From assembly GCF_000024265.1 (NCBI RefSeq), contig NC_013204.1, positions 3,461,001-3,525,000 on the forward strand: a DNA stretch of 64,000 nucleotides, in the 5' to 3' direction. The DNA comes from Eggerthella lenta DSM 2243 (lineage in GTDB: Bacteria; Actinomycetota; Coriobacteriia; Coriobacteriales; Eggerthellaceae). A program made the translations under genes and the position numbers. Shown here in pieces: positions 51,239-60,900 of the stretch; positions within the stretch are counted from its first letter, which is position 1; each line of letters begins with the position of its first letter. Under the pieces are notes generated by a model that was given only the letters and a program-made list of their open reading frames with translations, was not told the DNA's origin and did no database searches.

Positions 51239-52717
51239 ATGAAACACGCCGCACCCGCCGACCAGACGCCCGCTCCTGCAAGCTCGCCTGAAACCACCGC
51301 CCGACGGCGTTTCTCGGCGCCCAAGATCATCGGTATCGTCGCGGGCTCCATTGTGGGCCTGCTGCTGATCGCCTACGTGGCCGGCAGCCTTTACTTCACC
51401 GACCGCTTCATGCCGAACACCGTGCTGGGGGACCACGACGTGTCGCTGAAAACGTCGTCCGAAGTGCAAGCCATCCTCGACGACGCCTTGAGCGATTACA
51501 CCGTGGCAGTTTCGGGGCAGGGCTTCTCGATGAAGCTCTCCGCGAAAGATGCGGGCGTCTCATTCGACGGGCAAGCCATCGTCGCCGACGCGCTGGGCAA
51601 CACGAACCCCTGGCTGTGGCCGCTCGAAATCACGCGCGAGCACGACGAAACCGACAGCTTGGCTGCCTCCAGCGGGAGCAGCCTCGCGAACGCGGTGCGC
51701 ACCGCCGTCGACGAGTTCAACGCCACGGCCACCCCGCCGACGGACGCGGTCGTCGCATTCGACGAGCAGAAGAACGCGTTCGCCGTGCAGCCCGAGGCGA
51801 CCGGCACCGCCCTCGACGCCGATGCAGTGGCCAAAGCCATCGGCTCCGCCATCGCCTCGATGCAGCCCACGGCCAAGCTGACCGCCGACGCGCTGCAGCA
51901 GCCCGCCGTGCCCGCCACCGACCCGAAACTCCAAGCCGCTGCCGAAGCTGCGAACCAGCTAGTCAAAGCCGATATGCAGCTGATGATGGGCGGCGACGTG
52001 GCCGCGGAGGTCAACCCGGCCCTCGTCTCCACCTGGATCAGCTTCGACGAGAGTCTTACGCCCTCCCTCGACGAGGAGGCGCTCGTCGCCTGGGCGAAAC
52101 AGCTCGAAGTCGCATGCGACACCGTGGGAACCGAGCGCACCTACACGCGCCCCGACGGCAAGGTGATCACCGTGGCGGGCGGCCCGTACGGCTGGCTGAC
52201 CGACGGCGAAGCGCTGCTCGAACTCGTGAAGGAAGGCGTGGCGAACGGAACCGTCGGCGCAGTGGACATCCCCTGCAAAACCACCGGCACCGCGTACAAC
52301 GGCGCAGGCGCGCAGGACTGGTCGGCGCGCTACTGCGACATCGACCTCTCCGAGCAGCACGTGCGCTTCTACGATGAAACCGGCACGCTGATCTGGGAAG
52401 CCCCCTGCGTCAGCGGCACGCCGAACGGCGCGCACAACACCCCCACGGGCGTGTTCTGGCTCAACCAGAAAGCAAGCCCGTCGGTGCTGAAAGGCACGAA
52501 CCTCGACGGCTCGAAGTACGAATCCGCTGTGCGCTACTGGATGCCGTTCGTCGGCAACGTCATCGGCCTGCACGACGCCGACTGGCAAGCCGCGTTCGGC
52601 GGCACATTGTACCAGCAGGGCCGCGGCAGCCACGGCTGCGTGAACCTCCCCGTCGGATCGGCCGCCGACCTCTTCGGCATCATCCAGTCCGGCGACGTCG
52701 TGGTCTGCCACTGGTAA
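51239..52717 (+). CDS. L,D-transpeptidase (YkuD) with PG-binding domain
   Basis: The 492-aa protein starts at ATG 51239 behind CCAGGACG. The N-terminal TM helix is IIGIVAGSIVGLLLIAYVAG. Residues about 60-350 contain two four-helix PG_4-type peptidoglycan-binding modules (repeat with LKTSSEVQAILDDAL and later YTRPDGKVITVAGGPYGW). The YkuD catalytic domain is at the C-terminus, with VRFYDETGTLIWEAPCVSG, NTPTGVFWLNQK, and the active site IGLHDADWQAAFGG and RGSHGCVNLPVGSAADLF, with catalytic Cys in SHGCVNL. It forms 3-3 cross-links in peptidoglycan outside the membrane. Several related wall enzymes lie elsewhere in the window. Confidence 0.95.
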   Translation: MKHAAPADQTPAPASSPETTARRRFSAPKIIGIVAGSIVGLLLIAYVAGSLYFTDRFMPNTVLGDHDVSLKTSSEVQAILDDALSDYTVAVSGQGFSMKLSAKDAGVSFDGQAIVADALGNTNPWLWPLEITREHDETDSLAASSGSSLANAVRTAVDEFNATATPPTDAVVAFDEQKNAFAVQPEATGTALDADAVAKAIGSAIASMQPTAKLTADALQQPAVPATDPKLQAAAEAANQLVKADMQLMMGGDVAAEVNPALVSTWISFDESLTPSLDEEALVAWAKQLEVACDTVGTERTYTRPDGKVITVAGGPYGWLTDGEALLELVKEGVANGTVGAVDIPCKTTGTAYNGAGAQDWSARYCDIDLSEQHVRFYDETGTLIWEAPCVSGTPNGAHNTPTGVFWLNQKASPSVLKGTNLDGSKYESAVRYWMPFVGNVIGLHDADWQAAFGGTLYQQGRGSHGCVNLPVGSAADLFGIIQSGDVVVCHW

Positions 52718-52744
52718 GGGCGAACGCGGAATGTCGAAAACGAA

Positions 52745-52921
52745 GCCGGTTCTGCAAGTTTTTCGACTCTGTGGCACGCGTGACAATGAGCGACCAGGGG
52801 TTTCTCATCAGCGCTTCGGCGCGCTTCGTCATCCCGTTTTGCCGCAAAAGCAAAATGCCTGGTGAGGGCTTCGGTCTTTCGTGGGAACTTGCCACAAAGT
52901 CGAAAAACTTGCAGAACCGGC
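52745..52921. repeat. 177-bp inverted-repeat element (32-bp arms)
   Basis: Arms 52745-52776 and 52890-52921 match at 31 of 32 positions and enclose 113 nt, which itself has short stems. Same architecture as the 171-bp element at 18857-19027. It lies between the YkuD gene and the Fe-S operon end, in a 436-bp gap with no gene. Confidence 0.85.
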
Positions 52922-53071
52922 TCGGAAACCGACTGGCCGGCTTCGACACAGATGCTTGATGGCGGATCGCCGCCCGCCGCTCGACGCGCGTTCACCGTCG
53001 CTCGATGGGCGGATCGCCGCCACTAGCTATTCCGCAGCTCGCCCATCAGCCCGATCGCTCCGCAACGAAAC

Positions 53072-53114
53072 AGCCCCGCCTACCGGAGAAGGGGGGGTTC
53101 CGGTAGGCGGGGCT
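53072..53114 (-). terminator. Terminator hairpin of the molybdoenzyme operon
   Basis: AGCCCCGCCTACCGG and CCGGTAGGCGGGGCT form a 15-bp stem just past the last gene of the operon (minus strand). Confidence 0.75.
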
Positions 53115-53153
53115 TGGGCACAGCGCTCCCGAGCGAAGAGGGAGAGGGAGCGC

Positions 53154-54335
53154 TTACCTCTCGAAAATGTCTGATCCTTGCATGCGAAGGCGCATGGTGT
53201 CCACCATCTGTTGGGCGGTGCCCAACTCGACCGGTCGCGGCGTCATGGCATAGCGATGCACCGCGCCTTCAAGCAAGTACGCAGGGCGAACCTCGTCGAG
53301 CAGCTCGATGGCGTTCTCGGGACATACGTCGCGACAGCTGCCGCACTTCACGCATTCGCCGGGATAGTGGTAGACGCCCAGCGTTCCATCGTCGTTGTCG
53401 AATTTGCGGATGGCGCCCGTCGGGCAGAACGTCGCGCACATGCGGCACGACGAGCACGCACGACCGTCGATCACCACGCAACCCCACAGGCGCGTCGCAA
53501 CGCTGGGCAGTACGGGCTGGCCCAGCTGCGCCAGATTGTCCAACAGCGCCTCGCGCCGATCGGGAACGAAATGGGGCAACGTGCCGTCCTTCGTAACGCG
53601 CGGAAGCGCAGCGGGAGCCGCAGCCGCAGGAACAGCCGACGAAACCGCCATGTGCTCGTTGCCGCGGCGCTCAGCGAAGTACGCCGCCACGGCAGCCGCT
53701 GCCCCATCAGGGCCAACGCCCTCGACACAGGCGCCGGCAGGCACGCCTTCGACCACCTGCACCCGAGCATCGCTTCCCCAGGCTTCGAACAGGGCGTTGG
53801 ACGTTGCGGCCACCAGGCGCGCCGTGGCAACGCCGTGCTCCTGCTCGCAACGCGAGCAGTCGCCGCATGCAAGCCGGATCCGGCGTACGCCTTCAACCGC
53901 AAGCCCGCTGGTCAGCGACTCGTCCACACGTCCCAAGCACACCACGTTCGCCACATGGCCTTCGTCGAGCAACCCGCCCGCCGCACGCCGCAGCTGCTCG
54001 CACGCCACCACCACTTCGTCGCCAACCCGCGCGCCCAGGCACGCTTGCGCAAGCTGCGCATCGCTGGGGTTGCGCGCTTCCAGCGCGCTCGTGGGGCACA
54101 CAGTCGCGCACGTGCCGCATCCGATGCACTTCGCCGCGTCCACCCGCAGCTCGCCGTCCACCAGCGCGATACAGCCCGACGTGCATGCGTCGGCGCACTT
54201 CAAGCACGCGACGTTGCGGTTGCGCACTTTCGCGCACCGCTCCCGGTGCACCACGATGGCCTCGCTGGACACCCCGTCCAGCACGCCTACGATACTTCGG
54301 TTCGACCGCGATCGCTCGCTCGCGCGCCCGTCCAT
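53154..54335 (-). CDS. Soluble multi-cluster ferredoxin-type protein
   Basis: The 393-aa protein starts at an ATG overlapping the previous stop (TGATG at 54333-54337); the longer upstream frame is a shadow of the NapH-like gene. Two [4Fe-4S] ferredoxin pairs are visible. Near residue 42 are CLKCADACTSGC and CIGCGTCATVCP; near 285 are CSSCRMCATFCP and CVKCGSCRDVCP. A central region has CGDCSRCEQEHG, another possible cluster site, and a Cys near VVCLGR. It has no signal peptide or TM segment, so it acts in the cytoplasm, likely passing electrons to or from the quinol-oxidising NapH-like partner. Last gene of the operon. Confidence 0.88.
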   Translation of the reverse strand: MDGRASERSRSNRSIVGVLDGVSSEAIVVHRERCAKVRNRNVACLKCADACTSGCIALVDGELRVDAAKCIGCGTCATVCPTSALEARNPSDAQLAQACLGARVGDEVVVACEQLRRAAGGLLDEGHVANVVCLGRVDESLTSGLAVEGVRRIRLACGDCSRCEQEHGVATARLVAATSNALFEAWGSDARVQVVEGVPAGACVEGVGPDGAAAAVAAYFAERRGNEHMAVSSAVPAAAAPAALPRVTKDGTLPHFVPDRREALLDNLAQLGQPVLPSVATRLWGCVVIDGRACSSCRMCATFCPTGAIRKFDNDDGTLGVYHYPGECVKCGSCRDVCPENAIELLDEVRPAYLLEGAVHRYAMTPRPVELGTAQQMVDTMRLRMQGSDIFER

Positions 54336-55351
54336 CACTCGGCCGTCTTCTCGTCGATGTCGGCCAGCACGACCGTGCTTGCCTGAGGCCCCGCACCCTT
54401 CTTCACCAAAAACGGCATGCTGACCGCCTTCGCCGGACACGCGTCCACACAGGCTCGGCATCGCGTGCAGTCGGCCAGAGTGCGCTCGCCGAAATCGGGA
54501 TGCCGCAGGTTGATATCGGCCTCGCACGCGATGGCGCACTTGCTGCACGCTGCGCCGTTCACCGTCTCCAGGCACTTCGACTCGTCGATGACCGGCCGCC
54601 ACGTCTTGCTGAAGCGCGACACGAGGTTCATCAGCCCCGCCATCGGGCAGAACCGCGTGCACCACTTGCGCAAGAACACCAGCTCCACCACTAGCAACAG
54701 CGGGATGAGCACCACCGACCACGTCATATCGCCCGCCGCGAACAGGCGCCACACCACCAGCACGGTGGCGAACGTCAGCCCGATGGGGCACACCAGGCAG
54801 AACACGGGAAAGCCGAAGACGGCCGTGGACAGCAGCGCGCCGCCCAACACGTAGTGGCGCGAATCCAGCTTCGCACGCACCCCCTTGCACGACGAGCAGC
54901 TCCCGCAATCGTGAGAGTACGCGCCGTCGGCCGCTGTCGGAGATCCTTCGACTCGCTTCGCTCGCTCAGGGGATGCCGCCGCCTCGCCCAGCTCGCTCTT
55001 CGCGATGCCCAGCATCTCCGAGCGCTTCGCCTGCTCAAGCGCCGTGCGCTTCTTGGGCGAGCGGAAGAACCCGCGCACGCGGTCGAGCAGCGGCACGGGG
55101 CAGACCCACCCGCAGAACGCGCGGCCCACCGCCAGCACGAGCACCGCCATGATGACGATGGACACCACCGCGCGCGGCACCACGGTCTTGGTGGCGATCA
55201 TGGTGGCCAGCGCCCCCAGCGGGCACAACGCCGAGAACGTCTCCCAGCCGAAGCCCGAAAGCGTACCCATGCTCACGCCCGCGATCAGCCCGACGGACAG
55301 CACGACGAAGATCGCGGCCGCCACGATGGTGCGCAGCTTGTTCGAGTTCAT
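54335..55351 (-). CDS. NapH-like membrane ferredoxin
   Basis: The 338-aa protein has about four to five TM helices (for example IVAAAIFVVLSVGLIAGVSMG; VVSIVIMAVLVLAVGRAF; VLLIPLLLVVELVFL) and NapH-family CxxxCP motifs, FCGWVCPVPLLD and CTRFCPMAGLM. C-terminal ferredoxin clusters are CSKCAIACEADINLRHP and CTRCRACVDACPAKAV. It oxidises quinol and feeds an NapG-like partner. A 12-residue stretch ASPERAKRVEGSP (residues about 126-138) is encoded by a REP-like sequence inserted in frame in the loop before CGSCSSCKG. Overlaps the downstream gene by the TGATG junction and lies 9 bp after the NapG-like gene. Confidence 0.9.
   Translation of the reverse strand: MNSNKLRTIVAAAIFVVLSVGLIAGVSMGTLSGFGWETFSALCPLGALATMIATKTVVPRAVVSIVIMAVLVLAVGRAFCGWVCPVPLLDRVRGFFRSPKKRTALEQAKRSEMLGIAKSELGEAAASPERAKRVEGSPTAADGAYSHDCGSCSSCKGVRAKLDSRHYVLGGALLSTAVFGFPVFCLVCPIGLTFATVLVVWRLFAAGDMTWSVVLIPLLLVVELVFLRKWCTRFCPMAGLMNLVSRFSKTWRPVIDESKCLETVNGAACSKCAIACEADINLRHPDFGERTLADCTRCRACVDACPAKAVSMPFLVKKGAGPQASTVVLADIDEKTAE
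54939..54973. repeat. REP-like sequence inside coding region
   Basis: GGAGATCCTTCGACTCGCTT followed by CGCTCGCTCAGGGG is the palindromic core related to the intergenic copy at 21649-21691. It is in frame in the NapH-like gene, and its other frame gives the SERSESKDL-type peptide typical of translated REP sequences. Confidence 0.75.
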
Positions 55352-55360
55352 TGCCGCCTC

Positions 55361-56026
55361 CTATTCCGCCGACTCGATCGGCTTGACGACGATGGCGCGC
55401 TCCTGCGCGCCCGACACGATGGACCCCGCCTTCAGCGATACGCACACACTCTCGCATGCGCCGCACCCGTTGCACTTGTCAGCCAGCACGGACACGTGCG
55501 GGTTGGCGCCCTCGCCCGTCAGCTCTATGGCCTCGTAGGGGCACGCGTCGTAGCAGTAACGGCACCCCGTGTCGCGGAATGCAAGGCACTGCGCCTCGTC
55601 GATCACGGCCAAACCCAAAAGCGTGTTCTCCGCCGTAGCGTCTGCGGGCAGCGCCAGCGCCTCGGTGGGGCACACCTTCACGCACAACGGCTCCCCGCCG
55701 TTCTCGTCGGCGCAGTAGTCGCAGAAATCGGCGTCGAACTTCAGCGCGGGCGAGCGCATGCCCAGCAGCCCGTCCTCGATATGCGCAGGCACGATGACGC
55801 CGCGCGGGCACGCCTCGTAGCACTTCTCGCATCGGATGCACGCCGACACGAGGCGCGCCTCGTCCTGCCCTCCCGGCGGGCGCACCAACGGGTTATGCCC
55901 CGCATAGCGCAGCGCCCCCAATCCCAGCAGCGCCGCCGTGCTTCCCGCGCCGATGAGCAGCGCGCGCCGCGACACGTCCAACGGCCCCTTCGCCCTCTTC
56001 GACGAAATCTCGTCCTCTTCGCTCAT
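55361..56026 (-). CDS. NapG/MauM-like Tat-exported 4Fe-4S ferredoxin
   Basis: The 221-aa protein starts at ATG 56024-56026 behind AAAGGAGGAG; six further codons upstream are unlikely. The Tat signal is SRRALLIGAGSTAALLGLGA. Four cluster-binding groups follow: CIRCEKCYEACP, CDYCADENGGEPLCVKVCP, CRYCYDACPYEA and CNGCGACESVCV, the spacing typical of NapG. It would carry electrons on the outer side of the membrane between the NapH-like quinol dehydrogenase and the molybdoenzyme. First gene of the second half of the operon, separated by 347 bp from the DmsC-like gene. Confidence 0.9.
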   Translation of the reverse strand: MSEEDEISSKRAKGPLDVSRRALLIGAGSTAALLGLGALRYAGHNPLVRPPGGQDEARLVSACIRCEKCYEACPRGVIVPAHIEDGLLGMRSPALKFDADFCDYCADENGGEPLCVKVCPTEALALPADATAENTLLGLAVIDEAQCLAFRDTGCRYCYDACPYEAIELTGEGANPHVSVLADKCNGCGACESVCVSLKAGSIVSGAQERAIVVKPIESAE

Positions 56027-56372
56027 GTCTCCTCCTTTGCCCACTGGTCCTTATCAGTCAGCGAGGTTTGCTGTGGTGCCGCATATCGGCGCGTCGCACG
56101 GCCGAGCGTGCTTCGCACGAGAGGGGCACGTGCGAAAGCGTCGAGATGGGGTGCCACAGCAGACCGCAGCGTCGGCCCTTTCGTCGTTCGACAGAACGAC
56201 GAAAGGCAGATGACGGGGCTTCCCTGCCTTGCGAGAAGCGGAGCTGTGCCATTCGAGAAGCCCCGTCCATCACATCTGTTTAAGAGCACCGGCCGCGCTG
56301 AGCGGCGCAACCGGTTCGGACGCTCGGACCAAGATCGACCAGAATCTCGGCCCGAGCGCGCCCTTCCGTCTC
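56027..56372. other. 346-bp gap within the molybdoenzyme cluster, with hairpin
   Basis: No gene is seen. A 13-bp-arm hairpin (56177-56206, 4-nt loop, CCTTTCGTCGTTC with its complement) lies in the middle and may end or attenuate the dmsABC-like transcript before the napGH-like genes. Confidence 0.6.
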
Positions 56373-57272
56373 CTAGTACAAAGCGAAGATGCTGATAGCC
56401 ACCACGTACAGGATCACGCGCCAGCACAATCCGCCCACGGCGACGCACGCCAGGGCGACGCCCGCGTACGCGGCCAGCTTCTTGCCGGTTTCCACCTTCT
56501 TCGCAAGCCACGTCAGCACCAGCGGAGCAACCAGGCCGACGGCCACCGTGCCCAGCCAGAACATCACGGCATTGGCACCGGCGAAGATGCTGCCCACGAT
56601 GGACGCGCGGTCCACCATGGCCACGTCGGGCAGCGTCGGATCGAAGTAGTACTGGATGTCGGCCGAGTACAGCCCGGCCGAGCCGTTGATGATGAACGCG
56701 TAGGTGAACACGGCGATCAGCTGCAGCGCGCCGCCGGCCAAGGCCACCTTCACGCCCAGGTCCTTCGCGCTGTCATCGTTCGTCAAACCGGCGATGACCA
56801 GCGCCGTCAAGCCGCCCATGAACACGGTGTTCGCCAAGTAGTACACCGGCAGCAGCGGGGTGTTCCACGACGGCAGTGATGCCATGAGGTAGCTCATGCC
56901 CGTGATCACCGGCAGCGCCAGGCCCACGACGATGGCCAGCACACCGCACCATTTCGGCGCCATGCCGTCTTCGGCGCGGCGCATCATCAGGAAGTACAGC
57001 ACCAGCACCACCGCGAACACGATGCAGCCGATGAACTCCAGCGTGATACCCGAGGTGATGTGGCCGAAGCCGTTGAAGATGCGCTCCCAATGCTGCAGGT
57101 GCATGAACACCGACAGCCCGCCGACCACCAACGCCGCCAGCGCGGTGACCAGCGATGCAAGCTGCATCTTCTTGCCCTTGCCCATGACGTTCAGCAGGCC
57201 TTGCGCGCCCAGCGCGCCGCCTGCGACGCATAGGAAGAAGGTGAAGAGAATAAGGGGCCATTCAGGATGCAT
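56373..57272 (-). CDS. DmsC-like membrane anchor subunit
   Basis: The 299-aa protein has eight membrane helices and is of the DmsC family, which anchors the catalytic and Fe-S subunits and exchanges electrons with menaquinol. MHPEWPLILFTFFLCVAGGA at the N-terminus (HEWPL of DmsC), GHITSGITLEFIGC and VFMGGLTALVIAG are typical. The ATG follows a GGAGGGAG that lies within the end of the DmsB-like gene, and 3 bp separate the two. Length matches E. coli DmsC (287 aa). Confidence 0.92.
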   Translation of the reverse strand: MHPEWPLILFTFFLCVAGGALGAQGLLNVMGKGKKMQLASLVTALAALVVGGLSVFMHLQHWERIFNGFGHITSGITLEFIGCIVFAVVLVLYFLMMRRAEDGMAPKWCGVLAIVVGLALPVITGMSYLMASLPSWNTPLLPVYYLANTVFMGGLTALVIAGLTNDDSAKDLGVKVALAGGALQLIAVFTYAFIINGSAGLYSADIQYYFDPTLPDVAMVDRASIVGSIFAGANAVMFWLGTVAVGLVAPLVLTWLAKKVETGKKLAAYAGVALACVAVGGLCWRVILYVVAISIFALY

Positions 57273-57275
57273 AGT

Positions 57276-57935
57276 CTACTCCCTCCACTTTCGGCCCTCG
57301 CGCATGAGGTACATGAGCTTCGGCTCGTTGCCCACATCCGCAAGATGGTGGATATCGTTTTCGGTGTACGGCTCGACGTAGTCCTTCAGCTTCACGCGCG
57401 TCTGGGTCATCTCCTCGTACTGGCAGCCGGGGCTGTCGGGATGCGCCGGCCCCTCGAAGTTGTCGACGCCCTGATCGAGGTCGCCGAAGAAGCGGGCGCG
57501 GGCGCCGCACTGGGCCACGCACTGGGGAAGCTCGCCCTGCGAGATACGCTGCTCGCACAGCGTGCATTTCTCCACGACGCGCTCTTCCTGATTGAGGTAG
57601 CGCACGCCGTACGGGCACGCCATCGCGCAGAACTGGCAGCCGATGCACTTCGACTTGTCGATTTGCACCGTGCCGTCGTCGCGGATGTGGGACGCTTCCG
57701 TGGGGCACACCTTCACGCATTCGGGGTTCTCGCAGTGCTGGCACTGGACGGGAAGGAAGTACATCTCGACGTCCGGGAACGTGCCCGAGCCGCCCTCGAT
57801 GGGATGTGGTCCGACGCGCAGCGTCTTGATCCAGAACGACCCCACGTCGACGCCGTTGATGGCCTTGCACGCAACCGTGCACGCAAGGCAGCCGGTGCAA
57901 CGGTTCAAGTCGGTAACGATCGCGTAGTTTGCCAT
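57276..57935 (-). CDS. DmsB-like 4Fe-4S electron-transfer subunit
   Basis: The 219-aa protein binds four [4Fe-4S] clusters through CTGCLACTVACK, CQHCENPECVKVCP, CIGCQFCAMACPYGVRYL and CTLCEQRISQGELPQCVAQCG, as in DmsB/PhsB/TtrB. It bridges the catalytic subunit and the DmsC-like anchor. Strong AAGGAGGTTCACC precedes the ATG, which is 18 bp after the molybdoenzyme stop. It has no signal peptide and is presumably exported with the Tat-tagged catalytic subunit. Confidence 0.95.
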   Translation of the reverse strand: MANYAIVTDLNRCTGCLACTVACKAINGVDVGSFWIKTLRVGPHPIEGGSGTFPDVEMYFLPVQCQHCENPECVKVCPTEASHIRDDGTVQIDKSKCIGCQFCAMACPYGVRYLNQEERVVEKCTLCEQRISQGELPQCVAQCGARARFFGDLDQGVDNFEGPAHPDSPGCQYEEMTQTRVKLKDYVEPYTENDIHHLADVGNEPKLMYLMREGRKWRE

Positions 57936-57953
57936 GTGGTGAACCTCCTTCCT

Positions 57954-60900
57954 TTACATCGATTTCGAATAGGCGCCCAGCGCATCGCCGCCCACGCTGC
58001 CGACGGCCAGCTTGCCGCCGGAGAGCAGGTCGGGGCTTTGGACGCTCGGCTGGCAGCCGACCGCCGCCATGTTCGCGAACGTGAGCTCCACCTTGGAATC
58101 CTCCAGGCGCGGATCGTTCGCCAACCATTCCTTGAGGCGCGGATCGTTTGCGTTCGTGATGACCGGATTGCCTTGCGGGTCGCACGGAACCGGGTTGCCA
58201 TGCGGCGAGTTCTCGGGCGTCGCGGGGTACACGAGCACCGGCACGCCGCGCAGCTGGGACGCGCCGCAAATCCAACACTGCGCGTACTTGTCCATCGTGC
58301 AGTTGATGTTCACCAGCTCGAAGCCGTGCGAAGCGGTGTCGATCTCGGGATACCACCAGGCGTGGTTCGCGTTGACCGTGCCCTCCTTGATGCCGTAGTA
58401 CAAGTCCACGACCTCGCGGATGGCGCCCCACGGGCTGCGGATCCAAATCCACTGCCCCTGCTCCAACCCCAGGCGCGCCGCGTCGTTGGGGTTCATCTCC
58501 AAACGAGGGCTGGGCCACAGCTCGCGGCACCACGGCAGCTGGCGATGCTCGGAGTGGAAGTACACCGGCTGGCGGGAGCCCGTCGTCATGATGAACGCGC
58601 TGTCCGGATGCGCCGTCAGCGCCTCCTTGTACTCCTCCACCAGATGATCGCCCTGGTAGTTGTCGTTGATGTAGGCGTCCGACGTCTTGATCTGGTCGAC
58701 CAGCGAGGCGTCGAAGTACTCGGGATTCGATACGCGCGAGTTCTTCGGCTCCACCCAGTGCGGGAACTTGTCGATGTCGGGGATGTTCGGATCGACCGTG
58801 TTCGTGCTGGCGAAGGTGGCCGCGCCGTCGGGGATGTACGTTTCGGCGATGGTGGACCACACCTCCACCTTGGCGGTGGGGGTCATGAAGCCGCACTTCT
58901 CGTCGATGGCCGCGTACAGGTTGTAGCCACCCTGCTGGCGACGGTAGCCCATCTCCCAACGGCGGTACGTGCCCCAACGCTCGGGGTGCCACTTGCGGCA
59001 GTCGAACCAGCCTTCTTCCTGGAACTTCGCCGCGTACTGCGGGAAGTCGGGGCCGTCGGGGAACTCCTCGGTCTTCCACCAGTCGGTGGCGTCCTTGAGC
59101 ACGCGGTACTCCTGCTCCTCGTAACCGACGCTACCGCCCATCTGCACGAAGTCGCGGTAGTCCAGGTTGTTCCATTCGTCGTATTCGGGGTCGCGGTTGT
59201 TCCACACCACGCCCATGGCCTTGTACAGGCAGATGACGGCAACCGGGTCGTAGATGCAATCGCCCATCGGCTCCACGCAGCGCTGCCCGGCGCCGAAGAT
59301 GCCGCCCGCGCCCTGCGACACGCGGCCCGTGTTCACTTCAAGCCAGTGCAGCACGGGGATCACGATGTCGGCGCAGCCGTTGTTCGGGCAGGACCACAGG
59401 TTGAAGTCCAGCCAGAAGTCCAGACGGGTGAGCGCCTCCCAAGCCTCCAGCAGGTTGGACTCGTTCATGAAGTCGCCCGACATGCACACGCCGCCGTGGA
59501 TCTGGTACGGCGTGTCGATGCCGTTGATGGAGTCCCAGATGGCAGCGGAGTCGGCCCATCGGTTCCAGTAGCGCAGCAGCGGGAAGCGCTCGGCGGAAAT
59601 CTGCTTCTCGTTGCTGTCGAACGACGTCTTGAGCGCCGGCCACGAGCGGCTGGGCTTGTAGGCGCCGCCCTTACGCTCGGCGATCCAGCGCGCCTCTTCG
59701 GCGGTGGGAACCTTGTTGCCGTAGCGCTCGGCCAAGGGCGATTTCTCGTCGATGAGGTACTGCACGAAGTTCTGGATCAGCGGGATCTGGTCTTCCACGG
59801 ACAGGTCGCGCGGGGTGTTGCCCAGCTCCATGGTGCCCACGTCCAAGCCCCAGTCCTTCGGCTCATGGTCGGTCACCAGCATGTTGGCGCGGCCGCAGCA
59901 GCCGTCCACCTGGGCCTTCGACGAACCGCGGTTGCCGGCGGGCTCGTCGGAGTTGCCGGTGATGCAGGCGATCAGCTGCAGCGCGCGGGTGTTCTGCACC
60001 GCGTGGCCCGTCTGGTCGGGAGCAAGCTGGTAGTGGATGCCGCCGTTGCCGTGCAGCGGGTTCAGGCGCGTCGTGTAGATGCGCACGCCCTCCTCGATCT
60101 TGTCGACCGGCACCTCGGTGACCTCGGACACGTACTCCAGCGTGTACTGCTCCAGGCTGTCGGAGAACGCCTCCCACACCGTGTCGGCGCTGATGGTGGA
60201 GCCGTCCTTCAGCTTCACCTCCACGCCGCCGGGGAACAGCGCCGGGTTCTTGGGCAGCCCGGCCGGGTTCGAGCGCTTGCCGCCCTCGTTGCCCTCGTCC
60301 CAGTAGGCGTCGTACTGCACGTCGGCCGGATTGGCGAACTTGGAGGGGTCGGGCAGCCAGGCGTCCGCGATGATGGGCTTGTACGGATGCTCGATCCAGG
60401 TGCCCGTCGTCGGGATCTTGTGCTTCTCGCCCTCCCACTGGCAGGCCTCGGCATCCCAGTACGTAGGCTTGTTGTTGTTCTCGTCCCAGCAGATGAAGCG
60501 CTGGTAGCGGCCCTCGTAGTCCCAGTACTGGCCGATCCACTCGGGGTCGCAGTCGGCCTCGGTCAGGATGCGGCTCTCCATGTCGATGCCGCCGTTCATT
60601 TCCATGAACCAACCCTTCGCCGTGCGGCCGTCCTTCTCGGGGTTCCACAAGAACGGGGCGTTCGTCCAACGGCGCACGAACGCGTCGTCGTACGCCTCGT
60701 TGTCGAGGATCCACTTGAGCCAACCCAGCGACAGGCACAGGTCGGTGCCCACGCGCAGCGGCAGCCACACGTCGGCTTCCTTGCCCAGCGGCGTCATGCG
60801 GGGATCCACCAGGATGTGCTTGTAGGCGCGCTGCGAGCAGTCCACCACCGTACGGTTCGTGGAGTCGTAGTTCGAGTACTCCGACGCGGTGCCCCACTGC

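Noticed and set aside
53154-54908. 584-aa extension of the Fe-S protein upstream of 54335
   Set aside because: The extra N-terminal 190 residues are an alternative frame of the NapH-like gene; the TGATG junction start gives a normal ferredoxin-type protein.
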